This document shows positions 1-5,974 of a stretch of 6,506 nt of DNA, one piece after another; the stretch's first letter is position 1; every line of letters starts with the position of its first letter. The position numbers were made by a program, and so were the translations under genes. Source of the DNA: Trebonia sp. (lineage in GTDB: Bacteria > Actinomycetota > Actinomycetes > Streptosporangiales > Streptosporangiaceae); assembly GCA_030043595.1 (NCBI GenBank), contig JASHXJ010000420.1, forward strand, positions 1 to 6,506, in the 5' to 3' direction. The notes below the pieces were generated by a model, which ran no database searches, was not told the DNA's origin, and saw only the letters and a list, made by a program, of their open reading frames with translations.

Positions 1-1631
1 AGACCCCCGCCGCGCGGGCCTGCGGCTCGCTGCCGAAGTTCGACAAGGCGACGGCAGACGAGATCATGGCCGGCCGCGTGACCTTCGCCCCGTTCCCCGC
101 GGCCACGGTCGACCCGCACCGCGACGGTGACATCGACTGGCAGCTCGACCCGTTCAGCGATCCCACCTGGGTCAGCGACTTCCAGTCCGGCGGCTGGATC
201 GAGATGCTCGTCTCCGGCTACTTCGCCGGCGGGCCGGACGCGACGGCCTACCGTGCCCGCGCCGCGGCGATCACGCAAAGCTGGCTGCGCGGGGTGCCGC
301 TGTCCGTCCGGTACCCCGGGACCGTGATCTGCATCTCCGAAGCGTTCCCGGGCCAGGCCTGGATACAGGGCCAGATCGCGCGCAGCGTCGACTACTACGC
401 CGCGCACTGGATGGGCGCCTGGAACCATGGGCTGAAACAGGACCTGGAACTGCTGCGCATCGGCTGCGCGTACCCGGCCAGGGCGTTCGGCGGCGCCGCG
501 CTGAGCTGGCGGCAGACCGCGGTGCGGCAGATGATCGCCTCGTTCGAGCCGAACCGGCTCGGCCCGTCGATCGACGCGCAGGGCGCCGTCAACGAGCAGG
601 CCACGCTGTACGAGGACTTCGTCTACAACCTGTGGCGGCAGGGCCTGCCGGAACTGGCCGCCTGCGGTTACCGCCTGCCCGGCTGGATCCTGGCGCGGAT
701 CGCGAAGATGCCCGCCTTCCTCGGCTACGCCACCCAGCCCGACGGCGACCTGGTGCAGCTCGGCGACAGCTACGTCGAGCACCCGGCGACATCGTCGCCC
801 CAGCCGCACCTGGTAGCCGTCTACCAGGCGGGATACGTGTTCGGCCGCTCGAGCTGGGGACCAGGCGCGTCGTTCTACTCGCTGCGCTTCGGTCCCGGCA
901 GGCAGGTGCACGGACACGACGACCACATGAGCCTGACTTACTACGCCCGCGGCCGCGACCTCATCGTCAACGCCGGGCACTACGGCTACCAGGACACGCC
1001 GTACCGTGCCTACCTGCAGTCCCCCGAGGCCAGCAGCGACCTGGTCATGCCCGGCGTGCCGTTCGACGCCGCAGCCGCCACGTCGCTGGTCAGCGACCGG
1101 ATCGGCCGCTACGGCCAGTTCTACGAGTTCTTCGACACCGCCTTCGGCGGGGATCCGCGCTACCGCAGCGTCTACGTGGACCAGCGGCCGGACCTGGTCC
1201 TGGTCTTCGACAGGGCCGCCGGCGCCACCGAATACCAGCAGCTGTGGCACCTGGACCCCGGGCTGCGCGTCACGAAGCTCGGCCGGTCGTACGCCATCGC
1301 CTCGGCCCCCGGCACGAGGCTGGAGCTGCTGCAGATCCCGCTGCCCGGCCAGGTCATCCCGCCCGGGTCGACTCAGGTCGTCCGCGGCCAGGTCAGCCCC
1401 TACCAGGGCTGGGTCTCCCAGCAGATGCTGCAGCGGATCCCCGCGGACGTGGTCACGATGACCCGGACCGGACCGAGCGCCGCGATGCTCACCCTCATCG
1501 TCCCCAGCGCTCCCGGCACGGCCGTGACCACCGCGATCAGCGGCCCGCCGAGCGGGCCCTACCGGCTGCGCGTGCGCGTCGGCGCGGCGACCGCCGCCTT
1601 CACCATCACGGCGAGCGGCGTCATCGGCTAG
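1..1631 (+). CDS. Heparinase II/III-like protein (polysaccharide lyase fold), 5' end cut by window
   Basis: Probable polysaccharide lyase or a relative that acts on an uronic-acid-containing polymer; the substrate cannot be read from sequence. The reading frame is open to the left edge (first full codon at 3) and gives 542 visible residues. The ATG at 66 is probably internal: it has no convincing ribosome site, and the residues before it (KFDKATADEI) run smoothly into the AGRVTFAP...DIDW stretch that normally lies inside this family's N-terminal helical domain. Numbering from that ATG, residues 25-235 are the helical toroid part, with NEQATLYEDF (176-185) resembling the family's E-x-S-x-x-Y segment. 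Residues 250-520 are the beta-rich heparinase II/III domain, with HGHDDHMSLTYYARGRDLIV (282-301), close to the family H-x-H-x-D-x-x-S pattern, then NAGHYGY. The usual His-Asn further on appears as Ser-Ser-Asp (323-325). Ends with TAG at 1629-1631. Family call fairly secure, enzymatic activity not. Confidence 0.8.
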   Translation, partial: TPAARACGSLPKFDKATADEIMAGRVTFAPFPAATVDPHRDGDIDWQLDPFSDPTWVSDFQSGGWIEMLVSGYFAGGPDATAYRARAAAITQSWLRGVPLSVRYPGTVICISEAFPGQAWIQGQIARSVDYYAAHWMGAWNHGLKQDLELLRIGCAYPARAFGGAALSWRQTAVRQMIASFEPNRLGPSIDAQGAVNEQATLYEDFVYNLWRQGLPELAACGYRLPGWILARIAKMPAFLGYATQPDGDLVQLGDSYVEHPATSSPQPHLVAVYQAGYVFGRSSWGPGASFYSLRFGPGRQVHGHDDHMSLTYYARGRDLIVNAGHYGYQDTPYRAYLQSPEASSDLVMPGVPFDAAAATSLVSDRIGRYGQFYEFFDTAFGGDPRYRSVYVDQRPDLVLVFDRAAGATEYQQLWHLDPGLRVTKLGRSYAIASAPGTRLELLQIPLPGQVIPPGSTQVVRGQVSPYQGWVSQQMLQRIPADVVTMTRTGPSAAMLTLIVPSAPGTAVTTAISGPPSGPYRLRVRVGAATAAFTITASGVIG

Positions 1632-1635
1632 CTAC

Positions 1636-1664
1636 TCGACTACGCGCGAAACGTGAGTTACGCT
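1636..1664 (+). promoter_or_regulatory. Candidate sigma-70-type promoter for the 1695-2249 gene
   Basis: TCGACT at 1636-1641 resembles a -35 box (one mismatch to TTGACT) and TACGCT at 1659-1664 fits the actinobacterial -10 pattern TAnnnT, with a 17-bp spacer. It begins 4 nt after the upstream stop codon, and would start transcription near 1671, leaving a leader of about 24 nt that contains the ribosome site. Inferred from spacing and similarity only. Confidence 0.45.
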
Positions 1665-1683
1665 GATTACAGACGAAACTCAT

Positions 1684-1690
1684 GGAGGAG
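1684..1690 (+). promoter_or_regulatory. Strong ribosome binding site that sets the start at 1695
   Basis: GGAGGAG at 1684-1690 is a near-perfect Shine-Dalgarno sequence, ending 4 nt before the ATG at 1695. It argues against the earlier in-frame GTG at 1653, which lies within the proposed promoter and has no such site. Confidence 0.8.
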
Positions 1691-1694
1691 TGTC

Positions 1695-2249
1695 ATGGAC
1701 CAGCCAGAGCTCGAGCGCGTGCGGCAGATGTTCGACCGGGAGGTCCACGAGCGCATGCCGGGAGCCCCGATCCAGCGGGTCGAGGTGCTGCAGTACGGCG
1801 ACGACCCGGAGATCGAGCCCGGCCAGCTGCTCGCGCGCGTGGTGATCGACGTACCGGCGGGCGAGGAGGAGCGCAAGCAGGCGTTCGAGGCCTTCCACGA
1901 CGGGCACCGCGGGGCGTTCCACGAGCTGCGCCGCGAACTGGACAAGCTGCCGGTCCCCGTGATGCTTCAGTTCATGGCCGACCGCGGGCCGTCCGACAGC
2001 GATGTCAAAGGGCCAGTGCTCCAGTTGCGCGGCCGCGCCGGCTTTGGCGAGGCACCAGGGTTCACCCCCGTGATGGCGCGGCTAGGACAGGAGGACCTGG
2101 AAACGCTGGACACGCTGATCGGGGCGGGCATCGCGAGCAGCCGCGCCGAAGCCGTCCGCTGGGCCCTGGCCCGGCTCCGCGAGCGCCCCGCCTACGAGCA
2201 GCTCCGCGCCCACACTCGCCAGATCCAGGAACTCAAGTCCCAGTTCTGA
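1695..2249 (+). CDS. Hypothetical protein with C-terminal ribbon-helix-helix-like segment
   Basis: A 184-residue cytosolic protein whose family I do not recognise with confidence. Start chosen at the ATG with GGAGGAG 4 nt upstream. The N-terminal part (about 1-95) is acidic and mixed alpha/beta by eye: a helix (4-20), strand-like RVEVLQY and LLARVVIDV, then a charged helix EEERKQAFEAFHDGHRGAF (57-75). Residues 96-125 are a Gly/Pro/Ser-rich linker. Residues 123-163 resemble a ribbon-helix-helix (CopG/MetJ-like) unit: a short strand (FTPVMARL), helix LETLDTLIGAG, turn ASS, and helix RAEAVRWALARL. A charged terminal helix (164-182) follows. This fits a small DNA-binding regulator, perhaps dimeric, but no toxin-like partner lies beside it, so a toxin-antitoxin reading is unsupported. 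No signal peptide or membrane segment. It has its own promoter candidate, and converges on the polymerase gene. Confidence 0.6.
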   Translation: MDQPELERVRQMFDREVHERMPGAPIQRVEVLQYGDDPEIEPGQLLARVVIDVPAGEEERKQAFEAFHDGHRGAFHELRRELDKLPVPVMLQFMADRGPSDSDVKGPVLQLRGRAGFGEAPGFTPVMARLGQEDLETLDTLIGAGIASSRAEAVRWALARLRERPAYEQLRAHTRQIQELKSQF

Positions 2250-2279
2250 CACCGGTCCCCCCGACCCCACCGCTGCGCC

Positions 2280-2294
2280 GCCCGGAGGCCGGGC
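2280..2294 (+). terminator. Small GC hairpin downstream of the 1695-2249 gene
   Basis: GCCCGG (2280-2285) and CCGGGC (2289-2294) form a perfect 6-bp stem with an AGG loop, 30 nt after the stop codon. There is no following T tract, so this is at best a weak or Rho-assisted terminator of the sort common in high-GC actinobacteria. Confidence 0.3.
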
Positions 2295-2334
2295 ACAAAC
2301 CACCCATATCGGGCACTCCTGCGCGCCCGGAACG

Positions 2335-2404
2335 ACATAGGACCCGAACGGCAGGACAAACCAGGACAAAAAGACCGCAAAAACATGCCTTTCGGGTCCT
2401 ATGT
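2335..2404. repeat. 70-bp element with 19-nt inverted arms and an A-rich, T-free loop
   Basis: The arms ACATAGGACCCGAACGGCA (2335-2353) and TGCCTTTCGGGTCCTATGT (2386-2404) are reverse complements except at one position (C2349 opposite T2390), giving 14 + 4 base pairs. The 32-nt loop (2354-2385) has 18 A and no T on the + strand. The element lies between two convergent genes, in a stretch where no reading frame is convincing. It could be the stem-loop of a small RNA, a shared or bidirectional end signal, a protein-binding site, or a miniature inverted-repeat insertion. No target-site duplication is visible at the flanks. The structure is directly seen; the role is unknown. Confidence 0.85.
2352..2371. 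repeat. Two tandem 10-bp copies at the arm/loop junction
   Basis: CAGGACAAAC (2352-2361) is followed directly by CAGGACAAAA (2362-2371), nine of ten bases identical. A period of 10 bp puts both copies on the same face of the helix, as at paired protein-binding sites. It overlaps the left arm and loop of the 70-bp inverted-repeat element. Confidence 0.7.
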
Positions 2405-2411
2405 GCGCGGC

Positions 2412-2434
2412 GCCGTCCCGCCCTGTGGGACGGC
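2412..2434 (-). terminator. GC hairpin downstream of the polymerase gene
   Basis: GCCGTCCC (2412-2419) and GGGACGGC (2427-2434) form a perfect 8-bp stem with a 7-nt loop. It lies 76 nt beyond the stop of the minus-strand polymerase gene. No T run follows at once on that strand; T-rich sequence begins about 25 nt later, inside the 70-bp inverted-repeat element. Plausible terminator of the ligase-polymerase operon, moderate to low confidence. Confidence 0.4.
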
Positions 2435-2454
2435 TGTCCGGCACCGAGCCGCAG

Positions 2455-2510
2455 CCGGCCCGGGTCGGGCCTCAGCCGGCCCGGCCCGGGCCGCACCCGG
2501 CCCGACCGGG
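2455..2510. repeat. GC-only repeat tract with nested palindromes
   Basis: This stretch is almost entirely G and C and repeats AGCCGGCCCGG-type words (starting near 2454 and 2474). GGTCGGGCC (2463-2471) and GGCCCGACC (2499-2507) are a perfect 9-bp inverted pair. It directly follows the stop codon of the minus-strand polymerase gene, so it could be part of that transcript's 3' end. No gene is apparent in it. Confidence 0.5.
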
Positions 2511-3806
2511 CTACGGCTGGAAGCCCGCCCAGGGGTCGTAATCCACCTCGAGTGGCTCCTGAGGCGGGCGCTCGCTTTCCGGGACGTGCTCCAGGTTGAG
2601 CCGGATCCGCGTCCACGTCGAACTGCGCCCGCGCATGGAGTCGACCAGCACGTCGGCTGGCTCCAGGTACGCCCACACGCCGGCGTGCCGTGCCCTCCAC
2701 CGCTCCAGGCCCGCCATCGCCTCGGCCCTGGTGGCCGCGCGGGCGATCTCGATCAGCGGCTTGGTGGACTGACGCCGCCCGGTGGGACTGGGCGCGCCAC
2801 CGGCCGGTGAGCGCCGCTTGGACGGCTGCACCCGGGGCGCCTCGCCGGACTGCTTCTCGTAGTGCGGCGGCCACGGCGCGTCCGGCAGGCCGGCCGCCTC
2901 GTCCCTGGCCGCCAGCTCGAGCAGGGCGTCCAGCGACCCGATGGCGGCGTCCATCCCCGCCCACGGGTCGCCAACCTCGCCGAACCGCGCGGGAACGGTG
3001 TCGATCGTGAAGGCGGCCGGGTCGCACTCAGGCACCTCGTCCCAGGTCAGCGGTGTGGAGACCCGCGCGTCCGGGAGCGGCCGGACTGAGTATGCCGAGG
3101 CGACCGTGCGGTCCTTGGCGTTCTGGTTGTAGTCGACGAAGACGCCGTGCCGCTCTTCCTTCCACCACTTCGAGGTCGCCAGGTCGGGCGCCCGCCGCTC
3201 GATCTCGCGGGCCACGGCCACCGCGGCCCTGCGCACGTCGCTGAACGGCCAGCGTTGCTCGATCCGCGCGTAAATGTGCATGCCGCGGGACCCCGAGGTC
3301 TTCGGCCACCCGGTCAGCCCGTGGTCGGCCAGCACCGAGCGGGCCACCAGCGCCACGTCACAGATCTGCGCCCAGCCAACGCCGGGCACCGGGTCGAGGT
3401 CGACGCGCAGTTCGTCCGGATGGTCGAGATCGCCGGCCAGGACCGGATGCGGGTTCAGGTCGATGCAGCCGAGGTTGGCCACCCAGACCAGGCCCGCGGG
3501 ATCCCGCAGCACGACCTCGTCCGCCGTCCGGCCGGACGGGAAGCGCAGCTCGACGGTCTCGATCCAGTCCGGCCGCTTTTCCGGCGCGCGCTTCTGGAAG
3601 AACGGCTCGGCCTCCGCGCCGTTGACGAACCGCTTCAGTGCCATCGGCCGCCCGGCCACGCCGCGCAGCGCCCCGTCGGCGACCGCCAGGTAGTACCGGA
3701 TCAGGTCGATCTTGGTGTGCCCGGTGCGCGGGAAGTAGACCTTGCCCGGGTTGCTGACCGGCACCTGGCGGCCAGCCACCTCCAGCACAGTCTTCGGGTC
3801 GGCCAT
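2511..3806 (-). CDS. LigD POL/Prim-PolC-type DNA repair polymerase with C-terminal extension
   Basis: Primase-polymerase of the archaeo-eukaryotic primase superfamily that fills short gaps or broken ends in end joining or excision repair. In the 431 residues: SNPGKVYFP (18-26) and KRF (58-60) near the N-terminus; metal-binding DLD (D136, D138) in ELRVDLDPVPG; the nucleotide-binding SGSRGMHIY (171-179); third acidic residue D225 in VFVDYNQNAKDR; and YSVR with R242. All canonical catalytic positions appear intact. After about residue 300 come a basic, Pro/Ser-rich linker (310-348) and a tail (349-431) with DSMRGRSSTWTRIR (389-402), which I recall from other actinobacterial LigD-type polymerases but not from the shorter mycobacterial Prim-PolC. 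The start is 4 nt after the ligase stop, with AGGG 8 nt upstream, so the two are probably translationally coupled. No ligase or phosphoesterase domain is fused. Whether it serves Ku-dependent joining or excision repair is not shown here. Confidence 0.93.
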   Translation of the reverse strand: MADPKTVLEVAGRQVPVSNPGKVYFPRTGHTKIDLIRYYLAVADGALRGVAGRPMALKRFVNGAEAEPFFQKRAPEKRPDWIETVELRFPSGRTADEVVLRDPAGLVWVANLGCIDLNPHPVLAGDLDHPDELRVDLDPVPGVGWAQICDVALVARSVLADHGLTGWPKTSGSRGMHIYARIEQRWPFSDVRRAAVAVAREIERRAPDLATSKWWKEERHGVFVDYNQNAKDRTVASAYSVRPLPDARVSTPLTWDEVPECDPAAFTIDTVPARFGEVGDPWAGMDAAIGSLDALLELAARDEAAGLPDAPWPPHYEKQSGEAPRVQPSKRRSPAGGAPSPTGRRQSTKPLIEIARAATRAEAMAGLERWRARHAGVWAYLEPADVLVDSMRGRSSTWTRIRLNLEHVPESERPPQEPLEVDYDPWAGFQP

Positions 3807-3810
3807 GGAG

Positions 3811-4905
3811 TCAGCCCTGTTCGTTCGGGATAATGGATTTTTCTGACAAGATGTCCGAAAGGTTGTAGCTGACCGGCTCTTCCAGCTGCGCGTACGTACA
3901 CGTGCGCGGCGCGCGGTCCGGGCGCCAGCGGACGAATTGCGTCGTATGCCGGAAACGCGGGCCCTCCATGTGGTCGTAGCGGACCTCGACGACGCGCTCC
4001 GGCCGCAGCGGGATGAAGGACAGGTCCTTGCCCGCGTTCCACCGGCTGAACTCCGAGCTGCGCGGCGTGCGGACGCCGTCCGACGGCCGCGCCCAGTTCC
4101 ACGGGTGCCCGTCGAACGTGGTCACCAGGGGCTCGAGCTCGGCCCGCAGCGCGCGGCGCTGCGCCATCGGGAACGCGCCGACGACACCGACGCTCGCCAG
4201 CTCCCCGTCGGACCGGTAGAGCCCGAGCAGCAGCGAGCCGACCGCGTCATCACCTGTTTTGTGCGGCCGGTAGCCGGCCACCACGCAGTCGGCGGTGCGC
4301 TCGTGCTTGATCTTGAACATGACCCGTTTATCCGGCTCGTACAGAAGGTCGGGGGACTTCGCGATCAGCCCGTCCAGGCCCGCCCCCTCGAACTGGCTGA
4401 ACCACTGGGCGGCAACCGCCTTGTCCGTCGTCGCTGGCGTCAGGTGCACCGGCGACCCGGCGCCCGCGAGCGCCGACTCCAGGGCCGCACGCCGGTCGGC
4501 GAACGGCTGGCCCGTGTAATCCGCGGAATCAAGCGCCAGCAGGTCGAACGCGACGAAGTGCGCCGGGGTCTGCGACGCGAGCAGCCGGACCCGGCTGGCC
4601 GCCGGGTGGATGCGCAGCTGCAGCGCCTCGAAGTCCAGCCGCCCGGCGGCGAAGTCCGGGAGCACGATCTCCCCGTCGATCACGCACCGCCGTGGCAGGT
4701 TCGCCAGCACGGCCGCCACCAGTTCAGGGAAGTAGCGCGTCATCGGCCGCTCGTTCCTGCTGCCGATCTCCACCTCGGCGCCGTCGCGGAACACGATCGA
4801 CCGGAACCCGTCCCACTTGGGCTCGAAGACGTAGTCGCCATCGGGAATCGCGTCCACTGGCTTGGCCAGCATCGGCGCCACCGGCGGCATCACCGGAAGG
4901 TCCAT
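3811..4905 (-). CDS. ligC: LigC-type ATP-dependent DNA ligase
   Basis: Seals nicks in duplex DNA using ATP through an enzyme-AMP intermediate, in DNA repair. The 364 residues are the usual size for a minimal bacterial ligase: adenylation domain (about 1-205) plus OB-fold domain (about 206-340). Motif I is KWDGFR with AMP-accepting K30; RNE lies at 50-52; motif III DGE at 77-79; FVAFDLL at 117-123; motif IV LDGLIAK at 177-183; motif V MFKIK with K198 and K200. The OB part ends with VVEVRYDHMEGPRFRH (305-320), typical of LigC/LigD ligases. The ATG is the first possible start, because an in-frame TGA lies five codons upstream; its ribosome site is weak. The polymerase gene follows after 4 nt. 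In mycobacteria LigC is encoded beside Prim-PolC and works with it in excision repair, so a similar role is inferred. The ligase half of a split LigD system is the alternative. The symbol rests on domain layout. Confidence 0.93.
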   Translation of the reverse strand: MDLPVMPPVAPMLAKPVDAIPDGDYVFEPKWDGFRSIVFRDGAEVEIGSRNERPMTRYFPELVAAVLANLPRRCVIDGEIVLPDFAAGRLDFEALQLRIHPAASRVRLLASQTPAHFVAFDLLALDSADYTGQPFADRRAALESALAGAGSPVHLTPATTDKAVAAQWFSQFEGAGLDGLIAKSPDLLYEPDKRVMFKIKHERTADCVVAGYRPHKTGDDAVGSLLLGLYRSDGELASVGVVGAFPMAQRRALRAELEPLVTTFDGHPWNWARPSDGVRTPRSSEFSRWNAGKDLSFIPLRPERVVEVRYDHMEGPRFRHTTQFVRWRPDRAPRTCTYAQLEEPVSYNLSDILSEKSIIPNEQG

Positions 4906-4951
4906 CTGCTCAGCTTGTCACCCCCCGCATCGCCGCCGTCGCTCCGGGCCG

Positions 4952-5008
4952 GCCGCGGAACGGGGCCGCGGAACGGGGCCGCGCAAGGGGCTGCGGAACA
5001 GGCCGCGG
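4952..5008. repeat. 12-13-bp tandem repeat between the dehydrogenase and ligase genes
   Basis: GCCGCGGAACGGG occurs twice exactly (4952-4964, 4965-4977), then as GCCGCGCAAGGG (4978-4989) and GCTGCGGAACAG (4990-5001), followed by a partial GCCGCGG (5002-5008). CCGCGG is self-complementary, so neighbouring copies can pair as 6-bp stems with 7-nt loops. It fills much of the 130-bp gap (4906-5035) in front of the ligase gene, where I see no convincing promoter boxes. It may be a terminator of the upstream operon, a regulatory site, or simple repeat growth. Confidence 0.8.
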
Positions 5009-5035
5009 CGGACGAAGCGCAACACGGCGGCACGC

Positions 5036-5962
5036 TCAGCCCAGCCCCGTCCATTCGGCGCTGTGCTTCCACAGCAGCTCGCCCAGCTCCGGTGTGGCGA
5101 CCCGGCTCGGCTCGCGGACACGGCACTTGTCGTAGAAGAGCCCGCTCTCCGCCGCCACCGCGTCAGACGTGGCGCAGTACACCGACGTGACCGCGCCCTG
5201 CTCAACGGTGAGCATGCGCCTCTTGATGAGGGAACGCGCGGGCCACGGCACGCGGCGCCAGATGTCGGAGGCGACCACCCCCGGGTGCAGCGCGTACGAG
5301 GTCACCCCGGAACCGCCGGAACCGCCGGAGCCTGCCGAGCCGCCGGGGCCTGCCGAGCCGCCGGAGCCGCCTGAGCCGCCGAGCCGCCGGGCGAGCTCCT
5401 GGGTGAACAGCACGTTGCACAGCTTGGAGACCGCGTACTCGCGCTGACCGGTGACCGACCGCGTGCGCTGCCGCACCGCGTCGAAGTCGATCCCCGGCGC
5501 GCCGTAGTGCGCGTCGCTCGAGACGGTGACGATCCGGGTGCCGGGTCCGCTCGCCTTCAGCCGCTCCAGCAGCAGCGACGTCAGCGCGAAGTGGCCGAGG
5601 TGGTTCACGCCGAAGTGCAGCTCGAAGCCGTCCGCGGTCAGCCCCCGCTGCCCGCCCACCCCGGCGTTGTTGACCAGCACGTGCAGCGGCTCGTCCAGCG
5701 CCAGGAACGAGGCCGCGCAGTCGCGCACCGAGGCGAGCGAGGCCAGGTCGAGTGGCAGCAGCCACACGGAATCAGAGCCGGTGGCGGCCTTGATCGCGGT
5801 AACCGCGGCCGAACCCGCCGCGGCCGAACGGCACGCGATGTACACCCGCCCGCCGTCCTTCGCGAGCGCGGTGGCCGTGGCGCGGCCGATCCCCGTGTTG
5901 CCGCCGGTGACGAGGAACGTCCGCTTGGCGGCACCGCCGCCCGTGCCGGAAACGTCAGCCAT
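5036..5962 (-). CDS. Short-chain dehydrogenase/reductase (retinol dehydrogenase-like) with a Gly-Ser repeat insertion
   Basis: NAD(P)-dependent oxidoreductase of the classical SDR superfamily, cytosolic; substrate unknown. The 308 residues show the Rossmann nucleotide motif TGGNTGIG (19-26); CRS (44-46), whose Arg suggests NADP(H); LDLASL (71-76); NNAG (98-101); N120; catalytic S149 in VSSDAHYG; catalytic Y176 and K180 in YAVSK; and HPGVV (226-230). All catalytic residues are present. The pattern is closest to RDH/WW-oxidoreductase/protochlorophyllide reductase-like SDRs. Between ARRL and GVTSYALHPG, where relatives have only a few residues, lies a 24-residue Gly/Ser/Ala block (195-218). I chose the ATG at 5962, seven nt after the MoaD-like stop, because the residues of the longer open frame (to 6040) only read through that neighbour. 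It ends at TGA 5036-5038. Probably co-transcribed with the two upstream genes, although a promoter-like box lies right at its start. Confidence 0.93.
   Translation of the reverse strand: MADVSGTGGGAAKRTFLVTGGNTGIGRATATALAKDGGRVYIACRSAAAGSAAVTAIKAATGSDSVWLLPLDLASLASVRDCAASFLALDEPLHVLVNNAGVGGQRGLTADGFELHFGVNHLGHFALTSLLLERLKASGPGTRIVTVSSDAHYGAPGIDFDAVRQRTRSVTGQREYAVSKLCNVLFTQELARRLGGSGGSGGSAGPGGSAGSGGSGGSGVTSYALHPGVVASDIWRRVPWPARSLIKRRMLTVEQGAVTSVYCATSDAVAAESGLFYDKCRVREPSRVATPELGELLWKHSAEWTGLG
5309..5380 (-). repeat. Eight in-frame 9-bp repeats coding (GGS)n in the dehydrogenase
   Basis: Read on the minus strand, eight consecutive 9-bp units of the type GGCGGCTCN encode GGS, GGS, GGS, AGP, GGS, AGS, GGS, GGS. 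Units differ mainly in the last position and in two GCAGGC variants. The 9-bp unit keeps frame, so copy-number change would lengthen or shorten a surface loop without breaking the gene. Confidence 0.88.
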
Positions 5963-5968
5963 GCGACG

Positions 5969-5974
5969 ATTATC
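5969..5974 (-). promoter_or_regulatory. -10-like box overlapping the MoaD-like stop codon, possible leaderless start of the dehydrogenase
   Basis: On the minus strand GATAAT (5974 down to 5969) contains the TAA stop of the upstream gene and lies 6 nt before the dehydrogenase ATG, the spacing expected if transcription began at the start codon. The -35 region (TCGTCG, about 18 bp further up) is poor, and the box may simply reflect the stop codon. No good Shine-Dalgarno site precedes the ATG, which is compatible with leaderless initiation or translational coupling. Confidence 0.25.

Noticed and set aside
632..1666. + strand frame inside the heparinase-like gene
   Set aside because: Arg/Pro/Ala-rich out-of-frame shadow; the other frame carries the family motifs.
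1653..1694. Upstream GTG start for the 1695-2249 gene
   Set aside because: It overlaps the -10-like box and the ribosome site of the better-supported ATG.
1695..2249. Antitoxin of a toxin-antitoxin pair
   Set aside because: No small toxin-like gene is adjacent; the neighbours are a lyase-like gene and the convergent repair polymerase.
2335..2404. Ordinary intrinsic terminator
   Set aside because: The loop is 32 nt and no T run follows the stem on either strand; the T-rich stretch of the minus strand lies in the loop.
2335..2404. CRISPR array or IS remnant
   Set aside because: A single inverted repeat without spaced direct repeats, transposase remnant or visible target-site duplication.
2082..2444. 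Minus-strand frame through the convergent gap (120 codons)
   Set aside because: Overlaps the end of the 1695-2249 gene and reads through the inverted-repeat element, with no ribosome site or recognisable domain. I could not fully exclude a small gene, but found no support.
3937..5190. Long + strand open frame (417 codons) across the ligase gene
   Set aside because: Antisense shadow of the ligase, rich in Arg, Pro and Ala with no family resemblance, and it runs across the intergenic repeat into the dehydrogenase.
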